DNA from: Amycolatopsis marina
Lineage (GTDB): Bacteria > Actinomycetota > Actinomycetes > Mycobacteriales > Pseudonocardiaceae
Assembly: GCF_900111885.1 (NCBI RefSeq)
Contig: NZ_FOKG01000001.1
Location: forward strand, 1 to 64,000
Direction of reading: 5' to 3'
Length of the DNA: 64,000 nt
Positions 1-8,015 of this stretch are shown one piece after another. Under the pieces are notes generated by a model, which was not told the origin of the DNA, did no database searches, and saw only the letters and a list, made by a program, of their open reading frames with translations. Position 1 is the stretch's first letter. Each line of letters starts with the position of its first letter. The position numbers were made by a program, and so were the translations under genes.

Positions 1-918
1 CGAGCCGGAGGGACCGGTGGAGGTGTCGATCTTCGGTGGTGGGGACACCGGGCCCGAGTCCGCCGAAGAGGGAGTCGTGCCTCCTCCTGGACCGCCGCCC
101 TTCGGCACCTCGGTGATCTTCTGCCCGCCGGGGAGGTCCTCGGGTGTCGCGGGCGTGCCCGGCTTGCCGTCGCGGATCTTGCGCAGTGCCGCCCCGGCGT
201 CGCTGAACAGATCGGTCGCCTTGCGCAGCAGAGGGCTCAGCGCCTGCAACGCCTGCACCAGACGCTTGGTCAGATCGGCGATCTGCGCTGCCGTCTTGGC
301 GACCGCGGTCACCACCTGCGGCACCACCCAGAGCAGACCGATCCCCAGAGTGAACACCACCTGCAGGGCCCAGCTGATCAGGTGACCGACCAACTCGGCG
401 ATGATGTCGCGAACCAGGCTCCGCACCGCGGCCACGACCTCGCCCGCTGTCTTGATCCCACCCGAGGCACCGTCGGAGGCCTGCTGGGCGGCGGTGAGCA
501 GAGCGACCGTGTCGGCGGAGCGGGCCCGGTACTGATCGCCGGACACGCCTTCCCACGTGACGGTGTCGTTGGCGACCATCCCGGTCAGGTCGCTGCCGAT
601 GCTGCCGAGTTCGGTGGCGATGTTCTTCCACGTCTCGGAATGCGCCGTGATCTCGTCCGGATCACCCGCCAACGCGTCCAGCGCCTCCTTGAGCGGACCG
701 ATGTGCTCCATCAACCAGCCCACACCCGCCGCCAGGATCGCGCCGAACGGATCCAGCACGGTCGCGAGCGCGTCCAGCGCGGTCCCGACAGCACCCAGCG
801 CCACCGCCGCCCAGTCGCCACTGTTGATCGCCGCGTTCAAATCGTGCGCCGACTCCAGCAACGTCACCCCGGAATACGACTCGGTCGAACTCGTGGTCTC
901 CGCGATCAAAGGATTCAC
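1..918 (-). CDS. WXG-type T7SS large effector, N-terminal part (runs off window)
   Basis: The gene is open at the left edge; 306 codons are visible. It starts with GTG at 918, overlapping the TGA of the YbaB-like gene by 4 nt (GTGA), so it is translationally coupled. Residues about 40-75 and 165-205 are hydrophobic or amphipathic helices. A W-E-G turn lies at 122-124 in a helical WXG100-like region (about 85-160). From about residue 250 the protein becomes Pro/Gly/Ser-rich, as in linkers that precede C-terminal toxin domains. The domain layout and its place at the end of an EspG/PPE/EspC/YbaB cassette fit a secreted polymorphic-toxin or large ESX substrate. That function is inference, because the C-terminal domain is outside the window. 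Confidence 0.75.
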   Translation of the reverse strand, partial: MNPLIAETTSSTESYSGVTLLESAHDLNAAINSGDWAAVALGAVGTALDALATVLDPFGAILAAGVGWLMEHIGPLKEALDALAGDPDEITAHSETWKNIATELGSIGSDLTGMVANDTVTWEGVSGDQYRARSADTVALLTAAQQASDGASGGIKTAGEVVAAVRSLVRDIIAELVGHLISWALQVVFTLGIGLLWVVPQVVTAVAKTAAQIADLTKRLVQALQALSPLLRKATDLFSDAGAALRKIRDGKPGTPATPEDLPGGQKITEVPKGGGPGGGTTPSSADSGPVSPPPKIDTSTGPSGS

Positions 919-1544
919 CACGGGTTGTTGTCCTCCTCGTCGATATCGCCTGCGCCTCGGCCGCCGCCCGCCCCTGGCGGCGAGGACGGGCCGGATTCAC
1001 CCTGACCGCCCGGGGCAGCAGCAGCGTCCGGGGCAGCAGCAGCGTCCGGGGCAGCAGCAGCGTCCGGGTTGTTTGGGGCCTGGCCCTGCTCGCCCTGCTG
1101 GTTCTGCTCGGGCGGGTCCGCATCCGGGTCCGCGTCCGGGTCGGCGTCCGGGTCGGGGAACCGGGAGCGCAGGCTGCCGAGCATCACGGCTCTGGTCTGC
1201 AGGTCCTCCTCGCCGAGCTGCTCAGCCATGACCTCGCCGACCCTGGTCGCGATGTCCGCCTGAGCACGCCGCATGGTGGCCAAGATCTGCGCGGACAGTT
1301 CCGGCAACGGAATACTCCTGGCCCTGTTCGCGAACTCGAGGTCGGTCACCGCGCCGTCCGCGCCCACCGTGACGCGCACCGCGCCGTCAGGACTGGCCGC
1401 GGTCAACCGGATCCGCTCGGTCTCCTGCTGCGCCACCTGGTACCGCTGCGCCTTCTCAGCGAACCCCCGCGCCCAGCTGTCGACACGGGCCATCGCCTCA
1501 TCCGGATCACCACTGAGCGCGCCGAGGCCTCCTGGCATGCTCAC
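915..1544 (-). CDS. YbaB/EbfC-like protein with acidic Ala/Pro tail (ESX-associated)
   Basis: About 209 aa. The folded part (about residues 10-110) resembles the YbaB/EbfC nucleoid-associated fold: an amphipathic helix, a strand pair around 'VRVTVGADGAVTDLEF', then a long helix. Such proteins recur in ESX effector cassettes of Pseudonocardiaceae. The C-terminal half is low complexity: P-D-A-D and A-A-A-A-P-D repeats, then a Gly/Pro stretch ending in D-E-E-D-N-N-P-W. I chose GTG at 1544, which overlaps the upstream TGA by 4 nt and has GGAG 7 nt before it. ATG at 1538 is the alternative. It is coupled at both ends. The role in the cassette is unknown (chaperone, or regulatory DNA-binding, by inference). 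Confidence 0.8.
   Translation of the reverse strand: MSMPGGLGALSGDPDEAMARVDSWARGFAEKAQRYQVAQQETERIRLTAASPDGAVRVTVGADGAVTDLEFANRARSIPLPELSAQILATMRRAQADIATRVGEVMAEQLGEEDLQTRAVMLGSLRSRFPDPDADPDADPDADPPEQNQQGEQGQAPNNPDAAAAPDAAAAPDAAAAPGGQGESGPSSPPGAGGGRGAGDIDEEDNNPW
1011..1064. repeat. 3 x 18-bp tandem repeat inside YbaB-like gene
   Basis: Three perfect 18-bp units at 1011-1028, 1029-1046 and 1047-1064. They encode three PDAAAA-type hexapeptides in the low-complexity tail of the YbaB-like protein. Because the units are in frame (6 codons), copy-number change would lengthen or shorten the tail without a frameshift. Confidence 0.95.
1114..1155. repeat. 3.5 x 12-bp tandem repeat inside YbaB-like gene
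   Basis: Imperfect 12-bp units at 1114-1125, 1126-1137 and 1138-1149, plus a half unit. They encode a repeated P-D-A-D tetrapeptide (acidic tail). In frame, like the neighbouring 18-bp repeat. Confidence 0.9.
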
Positions 1545-1849
1545 AGGTCCGCTCCCGCCGCATGAAAGGGAGCAGCGTGCGTCTGATCGGCATCCTGGTA
1601 ACCGGCCGCCGCGGCGCGCACGTTGTCGGCGGTGATGCCGACACCCTCCACCGCGGCATCCAGCGCGCCGGACGCCTCCTCCTCCATGGGATTGACGATC
1701 ATCGGCATGAACGCACACAGCAGGCCGTAGGCCTGGTCGGACATCGACACCGTGCGCGCGGCGGACGCGGCCGTGTTCAACCTGTCGACCAGCCCGTCCA
1801 GATGGCTCGCATGAGCAACCAAGTCCTCGGGCACGACCTCGTAACGCAC
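1541..1849 (-). CDS. EspC-like type VII secretion substrate
   Basis: 102 aa, all-helical, matching the small ESX secretion-associated EspC family in size and shape. The N-terminus M-R-Y-E-V-V-P-E-D-L, followed by helices and a hydrophobic turn (YGLLCAFMP, residues 41-49), is typical. The T7SS export signal YxxxD is visible as Y84-Q-D-A-D88 near the C-terminus. The GTG start at 1849 is chosen because GGAGG lies 5 nt upstream; an in-frame ATG five codons earlier overlaps that ribosome binding site. It lies between the PPE-like gene and the YbaB-like gene and overlaps the latter by 4 nt, so they are probably co-expressed and co-exported. Confidence 0.8.
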   Translation of the reverse strand: MRYEVVPEDLVAHASHLDGLVDRLNTAASAARTVSMSDQAYGLLCAFMPMIVNPMEEEASGALDAAVEGVGITADNVRAAAAGYQDADQTHAAPFHAAGADL

Positions 1850-1901
1850 TGTTCCTCCTCGCATCGGGCGGGACTATCGGCAACGTCCGGCTGGCGTGCC
1901 G

Positions 1902-3788
1902 CTACTTCCAGTCCTTGTTCTTCCAGTCCCCGATCACCGGGGGCGCGACCACTTCGTCCGCGGCGAAGATGGCCGGGTCCTCCGGCTCCAGGTACTCCGC
2001 GACGCGGTACTCCTTGTCCTCTTCGGACTTTCCGCGCCCCGCACCGGCCCCCATGGGCATGCCACCGACTCCCCTGGCCGCACCGGCACCGGCACCCGCA
2101 CCGGCGGCCGGGCCCGACCCGCCGCGACCACCGGACGGGTCACCGGTTCCGGACACGCTCCCAGTGCCCACGCCCTGTCCCGGTGTTCCGCCTGCTGATC
2201 CCAGCGCCGCACCTCCGGCGCCCGATCCACCACCGATTCCGCCCAGGCTCCTGCCTGCCGTGGCACCTCCGGGGATGCCGCCCATCGCCGCGGTCGAGGG
2301 CGAACCGCCGCCGCGGCGGGTGTCGCCGGGTGCCTGCGAATCCCGGTCGCCGCCCCGCGACGCGGTTCCGGGAAGCCCGCCCAGCCTGCTGGCAATGCTG
2401 TCCCCGTTGATGCCACCTGATCGGCCGATGCTCGGTCCGCGTCCCCGCCCGGTGTCCGATCCGGTCGGCACGCCCGGGCCACCGAACGCGGGAACCCCGG
2501 ACGCCGTTGTGCCCTGTGGCTGGCCGGTGAACTGGGTGCCACGGTGGGAGAACTCCTGCCCCGCGGTCGTCGCGGCAGGCACACCGCCCGGCGAGCCGTG
2601 CGGTGTGAAACCGGCAGCGCGAGTGGAACTGTCGAACTCGGGCAACGGCCCAGGCGTGACCGGGGGCGTGGCACTGCCCCGCTCCCCGGTAGCCCCGGTC
2701 GCCTCGGCGAAGCGGAGGGAAGAATCCGGCACCACCGGGGCACCTGCTCCCGGTGTCGCCGAAGCAGCAAGGGAGCTTGTCCCCGGTGCCGCCGTTCCGA
2801 CGGGGTTCGCGGTGGCGTCGGCCCGCTCCCCGAGCCGCAGTGCCTGGCCGCGCGCCGCGCTTTCAGCATCCATCGACGCCGGAGGGGCCTCGGTGCCGGG
2901 GCGCACCTCCCCGAACCGGGCACCGGCTGCCGCGCCTCCCCCAGCCGTCTGGGTGGCCGACATCGCGAATGCCAACGTCGGCGGCGCCGCGAACACGGGC
3001 ATCGTCGCCGCGGAACCGACGGTCTCGTCGAACTGGTTCATGATCCGGGCGGCCTGCTCGCGGGCGGACTGCTGCACCTGGAATGTTTGCATGTCCTGCT
3101 GCGCCTGGAGCGCGAACTGCACGGGATCACTGATGGTCTGCAGCCGGGCGTTGGCCTCCTGCGCCGAGAACGGCACCGGCGGGTTCGCGGTCATCCGCTT
3201 CTGCGTCTCGTTGAGAGCCTGGGAGTGGATCTGCTGCTGGCGACCGGCCAGCGTGGCGCCGGACGCGGTAGCGCCGAGCCATCGGCCCACCTCGGTGAGG
3301 TGCGTCCTGGCCGCGTCTCCACCCTCGCCCTCCCAGTTGCCCATGCTGTCGTTGATCGAGGCGGCGAGGGCGCGCTGGTGTTCGGTCAGCTCGTTGCCGA
3401 GCCGCACCCACTCCTCGGAGGACTCGGCGATGACCGCGGAGTCGGCGTCCCGGCTGATGGCCTCGACCATCTGCTCGTGCGCGGCGTTGTCCCACACGGT
3501 TCGCGGCGGCCCGCCGTCCGCCCGCAGCTCGAGCCCCTCGTCGAGGCCATCGCGCGCCTCGTCGATGCGTTGGGCATACCGCTGCTGAATCACCTCGTCC
3601 CTGATCAGCGGCAGAATCAGCTTGGCGAGCCAGTGCTCGGCGTCGGCGATTTCCGCGTCCACCTCCGCGGTGACTTCGGCTCGGATCTCGTCGCCCGACT
3701 TCGCCTCGTTGCTCATCGGGCCGAGATAGTACGGGGACGACGGGTCCGTCGTGACGTCGTAACTGTCATCCGATACGGCCACGGCCAT
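1902..3788 (-). CDS. PPE-like large T7SS protein, Gly/Pro-rich C-terminal half
   Basis: 628 aa if ATG 3788 is used. The GTG at 3782 has better spacing to the GAGGAG ribosome binding site and may be the true start. Residues 30-260 are long helices with a W-E-G turn ('GNWEGEGGDAA', about residue 155), as in WXG/PPE-fold ESX substrates. Residues about 290-590 are low-complexity Gly/Ala/Pro/Ser. The final 40 residues become ordered and acidic, with a possible export-type Y-R-V-A-E (YxxxE) and the end D-W-K-N-K-D-W-K. Expected to bind the EspG-like chaperone encoded two genes upstream. Whether it stays on the surface or is released cannot be seen. Confidence 0.75.
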   Translation of the reverse strand: MAVAVSDDSYDVTTDPSSPYYLGPMSNEAKSGDEIRAEVTAEVDAEIADAEHWLAKLILPLIRDEVIQQRYAQRIDEARDGLDEGLELRADGGPPRTVWDNAAHEQMVEAISRDADSAVIAESSEEWVRLGNELTEHQRALAASINDSMGNWEGEGGDAARTHLTEVGRWLGATASGATLAGRQQQIHSQALNETQKRMTANPPVPFSAQEANARLQTISDPVQFALQAQQDMQTFQVQQSAREQAARIMNQFDETVGSAATMPVFAAPPTLAFAMSATQTAGGGAAAGARFGEVRPGTEAPPASMDAESAARGQALRLGERADATANPVGTAAPGTSSLAASATPGAGAPVVPDSSLRFAEATGATGERGSATPPVTPGPLPEFDSSTRAAGFTPHGSPGGVPAATTAGQEFSHRGTQFTGQPQGTTASGVPAFGGPGVPTGSDTGRGRGPSIGRSGGINGDSIASRLGGLPGTASRGGDRDSQAPGDTRRGGGSPSTAAMGGIPGGATAGRSLGGIGGGSGAGGAALGSAGGTPGQGVGTGSVSGTGDPSGGRGGSGPAAGAGAGAGAARGVGGMPMGAGAGRGKSEEDKEYRVAEYLEPEDPAIFAADEVVAPPVIGDWKNKDWK

Positions 3789-3812
3789 AGCTCCTCAGCA
3801 TCGGGTGGTTGG

Positions 3813-4217
3813 TCAGACCTGCGGATCGAGCCGGGCGACGGAGGCACGGACCTCGTCGTCACGCTCGTAGTAGTTGCGCTTGGCCAGCCTGATGGCTTCC
3901 ACATAACGTGGCAGCTCGGCGCGCGCCTGGCGCAACCGCGTGAGCAGCCCGCGTTCGTCGGCAGCGGTGGCCACCGTGCGACCCGCCATCCACTGCGCGG
4001 TGGCTGTGGCGCTCAGTGGCGGCAGTTCCTGCAACTTCTGCAGCGCCTGCCACCGCGACTCCAGACTATCCACTATGGACTCCAGTGACTCGATCATCCG
4101 GTCGCCGGTGGTCTCGTCGACGGCGAAGTCGCCGCTGCGGGCGAGAGCTGTCAGCTCCCTGCCACTCAGCTGCTCCATGGTCGGGACTTCCGCCTGTATG
4201 GACGGTTGTTCGCTCAT
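3813..4217 (-). CDS. Small helical ESX-cassette protein of unknown function
   Basis: 134 aa, almost entirely helical and charged, no signal peptide or membrane segment. The ATG is preceded by GAGGGGG at 6 nt, a strong ribosome binding site. It sits between the EspG-like gene (38 nt downstream of it) and the PPE-like gene (24 nt before it), so it is part of the same leftward operon. I recognise no named domain. Small helical proteins at this place in actinobacterial ESX cassettes are usually annotated as hypothetical. A role as an additional secretion partner is plausible from context only. Confidence 0.75.
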   Translation of the reverse strand: MSEQPSIQAEVPTMEQLSGRELTALARSGDFAVDETTGDRMIESLESIVDSLESRWQALQKLQELPPLSATATAQWMAGRTVATAADERGLLTRLRQARAELPRYVEAIRLAKRNYYERDDEVRASVARLDPQV

Positions 4218-4255
4218 CGCGACCCCCTCAGTTCGGTACCGGACATCGAATGCGG

Positions 4256-5095
4256 TCAGTAGGCGACGGAGAGCAGGTCCTGGACGGCGTCAGCGAGTTC
4301 GGCCGTGCCGGCGGGCACATACTCGGCCGTGACGGTCCCGCTCTCATCGGTCGAGGTCCGCACGAGGTAACGACCCTGCTCGGTGTCCAGCCACGTCAGT
4401 GGCGGAATCGGGCCCCGACCGCCACCCCCGCTGGTGACCACGATGTACCCGGATCCCATCCGCCCTCCGGCGAGAACACCGGTCAACTCGTCGATGTCAT
4501 CCCGCCGGGCCCGCTGCCGTACCGGGCTGACCGCCTGAACCACACCGCGCAGTTCGATGTTGCCGAAGGCGTCCGTCTCGTCCTCGTCGTGTTCCGCCTC
4601 GGCCCTGCGCCGAGCGACCATGGCCGACACCGACGGATCCGGGCGATGTTCGACGGTGAGTGCGGGCCCCTGGGCGCCCCTGAGCAACGGGGGGACACCG
4701 GTGAGCACCTCGACCAGCTCGTCGTCGGAGAACAGGGCGAAGGTCATCTCGTCCGCACCTGCCGATTGGGTGATTCCCAGCGCCTGCCTGCCGTCGGTGA
4801 GTGTGAGTACGGTGATATCAGCTCCGCGACCATCGGTACCCGTGATCGCCACGGCCACCCGATGACTGCCGAAAAGTTCGACAGCGGCACGCACCGACGA
4901 ATGCAGCGCACCCGAGCTTGACAGCCTGCGTCGTTCCAGATCCTGGTGGACGCGTTTCGCGAGTCGCACAAGACGCACCGGATCGGTCGTGGTGCCGCGG
5001 ACACGAAGCGGGAACTGCCGCACGTTCACGCCGAGCGCCTGTCCGATGATGCTCAACTCGACGCTGCCCAGCGTGAACTCGAACCGATCAGCCAT
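4256..5095 (-). CDS. EspG-family ESX secretion-associated chaperone
   Basis: 279 aa. EspG proteins are cytosolic chaperones that bind PPE partners and hold them soluble for type VII export. The N-terminus (F-E-F-T-L-G-S-V-E-L), the mixed alpha/beta pattern with repeated beta segments (VAVAITGTDG, ITVLTLTDG, YIVVTSGGGG) and a Trp-containing strand near the C-terminus ('PLTWLDTEQGRYLV') fit the family. Length is near the usual 260-290 aa. The ATG at 5095 begins the conserved part; in-frame codons further upstream read into Cys/Ser-rich sequence without family character. First gene of the leftward ESX cassette. Confidence 0.8.
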   Translation of the reverse strand: MADRFEFTLGSVELSIIGQALGVNVRQFPLRVRGTTTDPVRLVRLAKRVHQDLERRRLSSSGALHSSVRAAVELFGSHRVAVAITGTDGRGADITVLTLTDGRQALGITQSAGADEMTFALFSDDELVEVLTGVPPLLRGAQGPALTVEHRPDPSVSAMVARRRAEAEHDEDETDAFGNIELRGVVQAVSPVRQRARRDDIDELTGVLAGGRMGSGYIVVTSGGGGRGPIPPLTWLDTEQGRYLVRTSTDESGTVTAEYVPAGTAELADAVQDLLSVAY

Positions 5096-5412
5096 GCCGC
5101 CCGCTGCCACCCTTCCGGCGACTCCATCGCGCTCGTTTGCGCTACAACAGTCTTTCGGCGTACTGCATTCGTACGAGGAACTTGCCGACAACGGGCGCAA
5201 GGTTCTGTGCTGTTCGAGGGTGAAGAGCACCGATATTCGCGAACGGATAGCCCGGGATTTGGACCCTACCACGGAATCTGTGCCCGATGATCTCTTCCTC
5301 CCCGCGAGGGTTTGCTACATCTGACGACGATCGAGATATTGGACTGGACCAGGACAAATTTCCTCAGAAGACGCTCATATGAGCGGAATGGGGAGCTGGT
5401 GCGAAATACCGT
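5096..5412. other. Intergenic region upstream of ESX cassette
   Basis: 317 nt between the ESX cassette start and the TetR gene stop, lower in GC than its surroundings. It must hold the promoter of the leftward ESX operon, but I see no convincing -35/-10 pair, operator or hairpin, and no ORF with coding character. Confidence 0.5.
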
Positions 5413-6039
5413 TCACCCTGATTCACCTTGGCGCGCCCTCTGGTTCACCTTGTGGACACCGAGGGTCGTGCCGAGGATCTGGTCGGCGAAGGCGTGGGTC
5501 AGGGGTTGGGTGCGGAGCATCCAGCGGTAGAAGATCGGGCCGTACAGGGCGTCGGGGAGTGTGTCGATGTCGGTGTCCCGGTCGAGCTGACCAGCCCGGA
5601 CGGCGCTGCGCAAGCGGTCCTTGGTCAACTCCAGTTGCGGGCGCAGGATGTGCTCGACCACCTTCTCCGCCAGTTCGTCGTCGTGCATCGACTCCACCAT
5701 GATCGTGCGCTGCGCCGCCGAGCGCCGCTCGTCGCGGAGTTCGTCCACGATCGCGTGTAGCACCAGCCGCAGGTCCGCCTCCAGGTCCCCGGTGTCGGGC
5801 AGCCCGCCGGAGTCCGCGGCCTGCTCGCCCGCGTGCAGCGCCGCGTCGAACACCACCGCGCTCTTCGACGGCCACCACCGGTAGATGGTCTGTTTGCCCA
5901 CCCCTGCCTTCGCCGCGATCCCCTCGATCGTCATCGCCAGAAAACCCTCGTCCAGCAGGAGGTCGTAGGCTGCCTCCAGGATCGCCACCCTGGCCCGCTC
6001 ACTGCGCCGGGCCGTCGAAGGGGCTCGTCGTTCGGTCAT
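5413..6039 (-). CDS. TetR-family transcriptional regulator
   Basis: 208 aa. N-terminal TetR helix-turn-helix at about residues 15-60 with the recognition helix 'VGKQTIYRWWPSK'. The C-terminal ligand and dimer domain resembles the group in which R-Q/E-L-x-x-T-K-D-R-L-R-S-A-V precedes a short helical end. It is divergent from an SDR oxidoreductase gene, with two matching inverted repeats in the 96-nt gap (6058-6107), so it very likely represses itself and the SDR gene and is released by the SDR substrate or a related compound. ATG 6039 has GAGGAAGAG just upstream. Confidence 0.9.
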   Translation of the reverse strand: MTERRAPSTARRSERARVAILEAAYDLLLDEGFLAMTIEGIAAKAGVGKQTIYRWWPSKSAVVFDAALHAGEQAADSGGLPDTGDLEADLRLVLHAIVDELRDERRSAAQRTIMVESMHDDELAEKVVEHILRPQLELTKDRLRSAVRAGQLDRDTDIDTLPDALYGPIFYRWMLRTQPLTHAFADQILGTTLGVHKVNQRARQGESG

Positions 6040-6057
6040 CTGACTCTTCCTCTCGCG

Positions 6058-6107
6058 AGACGCGGCGTCTTGACAGTAATCTAGCTCATGCGAGACGATA
6101 CGTCTCG
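6058..6107. promoter_or_regulatory. Two TetR-type operators between tetR and SDR gene
   Basis: Perfect inverted repeat CGAGACG-ATA-CGTCTCG at 6091-6107, and a second, shorter copy of the same half-sites, AGACG-CGG-CGTCT, at 6058-6070. Their centres are 35 bp apart. A TTGACA -35-like hexamer sits at 6070-6075 between them. Shared half-site sequence in a divergent tetR/target gap is the classic arrangement of a TetR autoregulatory operator. Confidence 0.75.
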
Positions 6108-6135
6108 TTCTACCTCGCGATCGAAAGGCTTACCA

Positions 6136-7026
6136 GTGACCGCAACCGAAACCCGACTCTGGCTCGTCACCGGCGCAAGCCGTGGTCTCGGCCGGGCCTT
6201 CACCGAAGCGGCGCTGCGCAACGGGGACCACGTCGTGGCCACCGTCCGCCGGGCCGACGCGCTCACCGATCTCGCATACGAGTGGGGTGACCGGCTGATC
6301 CGTCGCGAACTCGACGTCACCGACCGGGCGGCCGTGACCGAGGTCGTCGATGACATCGCCGACACCGTCGGCACACCGGACGTCGTCGTCAACAACGCGG
6401 GCTACGGACTCGTCGGCGCGACCGAGGAGATCTCCGAGACCGAGGCCCGCGCCCAGTTCGACACCAACTTCTTCGGCGCGCTCTGGGTGACCCAGGCGGC
6501 ACTGCCACATATGCGAGCTGCGGGGCAGGGCCGAATCGTGCAGGTCTCCAGTGTCGGCGCGGTCGGCGCGATGCCGTTCTTCGGTCTGTACAACGCGACC
6601 AAATGGGCACTCGAGGGCTTCAGCGCGGCCCTCGCCCAGGAGGTCGCTCCACACGGGATCGGCGTACACATCCTCGAACTCGGCGGATTCGCCACCGACT
6701 GGTTCGGCCGGAGCATGCGGTTCGCGGACGAGAACGGCGCGTACAACGAACTCCGCGGAGGCATCTTCGGTGCTGCGCGCTACCCGGACCTGAGTGACGC
6801 GAGCCCGGCGGAGCAGGGCGAGGACGCGACCGACGCACCGCCGTCCGTGGCGGCCGAGAGCCTGCTCGAACTGCTGGACCTCGAGGACCCGCCCCTGCGC
6901 TGGGTCGCCGGGCCAGCTGCGAAGGACATGGTGCGGATGGCTCTGGAGGACAGGCGGGACGACTACGAGAAGGATCCGGAATTCACCTGGCCCTCGGGCA
7001 GCCGCGCCCACGACACACCGGCATGA
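6136..7026 (+). CDS. SDR-family NAD(P)-dependent oxidoreductase
   Basis: 296 aa from GTG 6136. Classical short-chain dehydrogenase: TGASRGLG cofactor motif at about residues 12-19, NNAGYG, V-S-S-V-G with the catalytic Ser, and Y-N-A-T-K with the catalytic Tyr/Lys. The C-terminal part ('ELGGFATDWFGRSM') resembles SDRs often annotated as short-chain oxidoreductases acting on ketones. I chose GTG because GAAAGG lies 8 nt upstream, and because the in-frame ATG at 6088 would put a perfect operator (6091-6107) inside the coding sequence. Followed 7 nt later by a WYL-type regulator gene, probably one transcript. Controlled by the divergent TetR. Confidence 0.9.
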   Translation: MTATETRLWLVTGASRGLGRAFTEAALRNGDHVVATVRRADALTDLAYEWGDRLIRRELDVTDRAAVTEVVDDIADTVGTPDVVVNNAGYGLVGATEEISETEARAQFDTNFFGALWVTQAALPHMRAAGQGRIVQVSSVGAVGAMPFFGLYNATKWALEGFSAALAQEVAPHGIGVHILELGGFATDWFGRSMRFADENGAYNELRGGIFGAARYPDLSDASPAEQGEDATDAPPSVAAESLLELLDLEDPPLRWVAGPAAKDMVRMALEDRRDDYEKDPEFTWPSGSRAHDTPA

Positions 7027-7033
7027 TCGATGG

Positions 7034-8014
7034 ATGCGCGCTGAACGTCTGGTAGCCCTGCTCTTCACCCTGCAGCGCAAGCGCAGCGCCACGGCGGCCG
7101 AACTGGCCGGGGAACTCGGCGTCTCTGAGCGCACGATGCACCGTGACATCGCCGCCCTGCAGAGCGCAGGCGTTCCGCTGTGGACCGAGCCGGGGCGGCA
7201 CGGCGGCGTTCGCCTCGTCGAGGGCTGGCGCAGCAGGCTGGACGGACTGACGTCGAGGGAGGCCGTGGCGATCTTCGCGATGGGCGTTCCTCGTGCGCTC
7301 ACCGAACTCGGCCTCGGCACGGCGGTCTCGGCCGCCCACGCCAAGGTGACCGCCACCCTGCCCGGCCCATTGCGGGAACAGGCACAGGAGGTGGCGCAGC
7401 GCTTCCACCTCGACGCGCCCGGGTGGTTCCGTCGCGAGGACACCGGCGGCGACACCGGTGCCCTCGCGACCGTCGCCGGGGCGGTGTGGTCCCAGCACCG
7501 CCTGCACCTCACCTACCGCAGGGGTGACCTGTCCGTCGAGCGCTCGGTGGAACCGCTCGGCCTCGTGCTGAAGGCCGGTGTCTGGTACTTGGTGGCCAGA
7601 GTCCCGGAAGCGGACACCATTCGCACGTACCGGGTCGCGCGGATCAGCGCCGCGACCGAAACGGCCGAACACTTCGACCGTCCGGCGGGCTTCGACCTCG
7701 CGGGGTGGTGGCAGCGGTCCTCGGCGCAGTTCGAGCAGACACTGTTCCACGAGCGGGTGCGACTGAGACTGAGCCCGGCAGGCAGGCGCATCCTGAACGG
7801 CTTGGTCGAAGCCGAAGTCGCGTTGGCCGCACTGGAGAGTTCGACACCACCGGACGCGGACGGCTGGACCGAAGTGGACCTTCGCATGGAACGGCACGAC
7901 ATCGCGCTGTCCCAGCTACTCGGCTTCGGCGCCGAGGTGGAGATTCTCGAACCCGCCGAGTTGCGGGCCGCCTTCGCCGAGACGGCGAGAACAATGGCGG
8001 CCCGCAACAGCTAG
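7034..8014 (+). CDS. WYL-domain (YafY-like) transcriptional regulator
   Basis: 326 aa. N-terminal winged HTH ('LGVSERTMHRDIAALQSAGVPL', about residues 28-50) typical of HTH_11/DeoR-like domains, then a central linker and a WYL domain (about 140-215: 'LTYRRGDLSVERSVEPLGL...VWYLVARV', where W-Y-L is visible). WYL proteins bind small ligands or nucleic acid and regulate nearby genes. ATG 7034 starts 7 nt after the SDR stop, with little ribosome binding site of its own, so translation probably depends on the upstream gene. It ends 1 nt before the convergent SDR gene stop. Confidence 0.9.
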   Translation: MRAERLVALLFTLQRKRSATAAELAGELGVSERTMHRDIAALQSAGVPLWTEPGRHGGVRLVEGWRSRLDGLTSREAVAIFAMGVPRALTELGLGTAVSAAHAKVTATLPGPLREQAQEVAQRFHLDAPGWFRREDTGGDTGALATVAGAVWSQHRLHLTYRRGDLSVERSVEPLGLVLKAGVWYLVARVPEADTIRTYRVARISAATETAEHFDRPAGFDLAGWWQRSSAQFEQTLFHERVRLRLSPAGRRILNGLVEAEVALAALESSTPPDADGWTEVDLRMERHDIALSQLLGFGAEVEILEPAELRAAFAETARTMAARNS

Positions 8015-8015
8015 C

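Noticed and set aside
1915..3588. Plus-strand open frame of 557 codons opposite the PPE-like gene
   Set aside because: Low-complexity Pro/Ala antisense of the Gly-rich effector half; no ribosome binding site or family signal.
6088..6135. N-terminal extension of the SDR gene from ATG 6088
   Set aside because: It would place a perfect operator in the coding region and lacks the SDR motif context. GTG 6136 has its own ribosome binding site.
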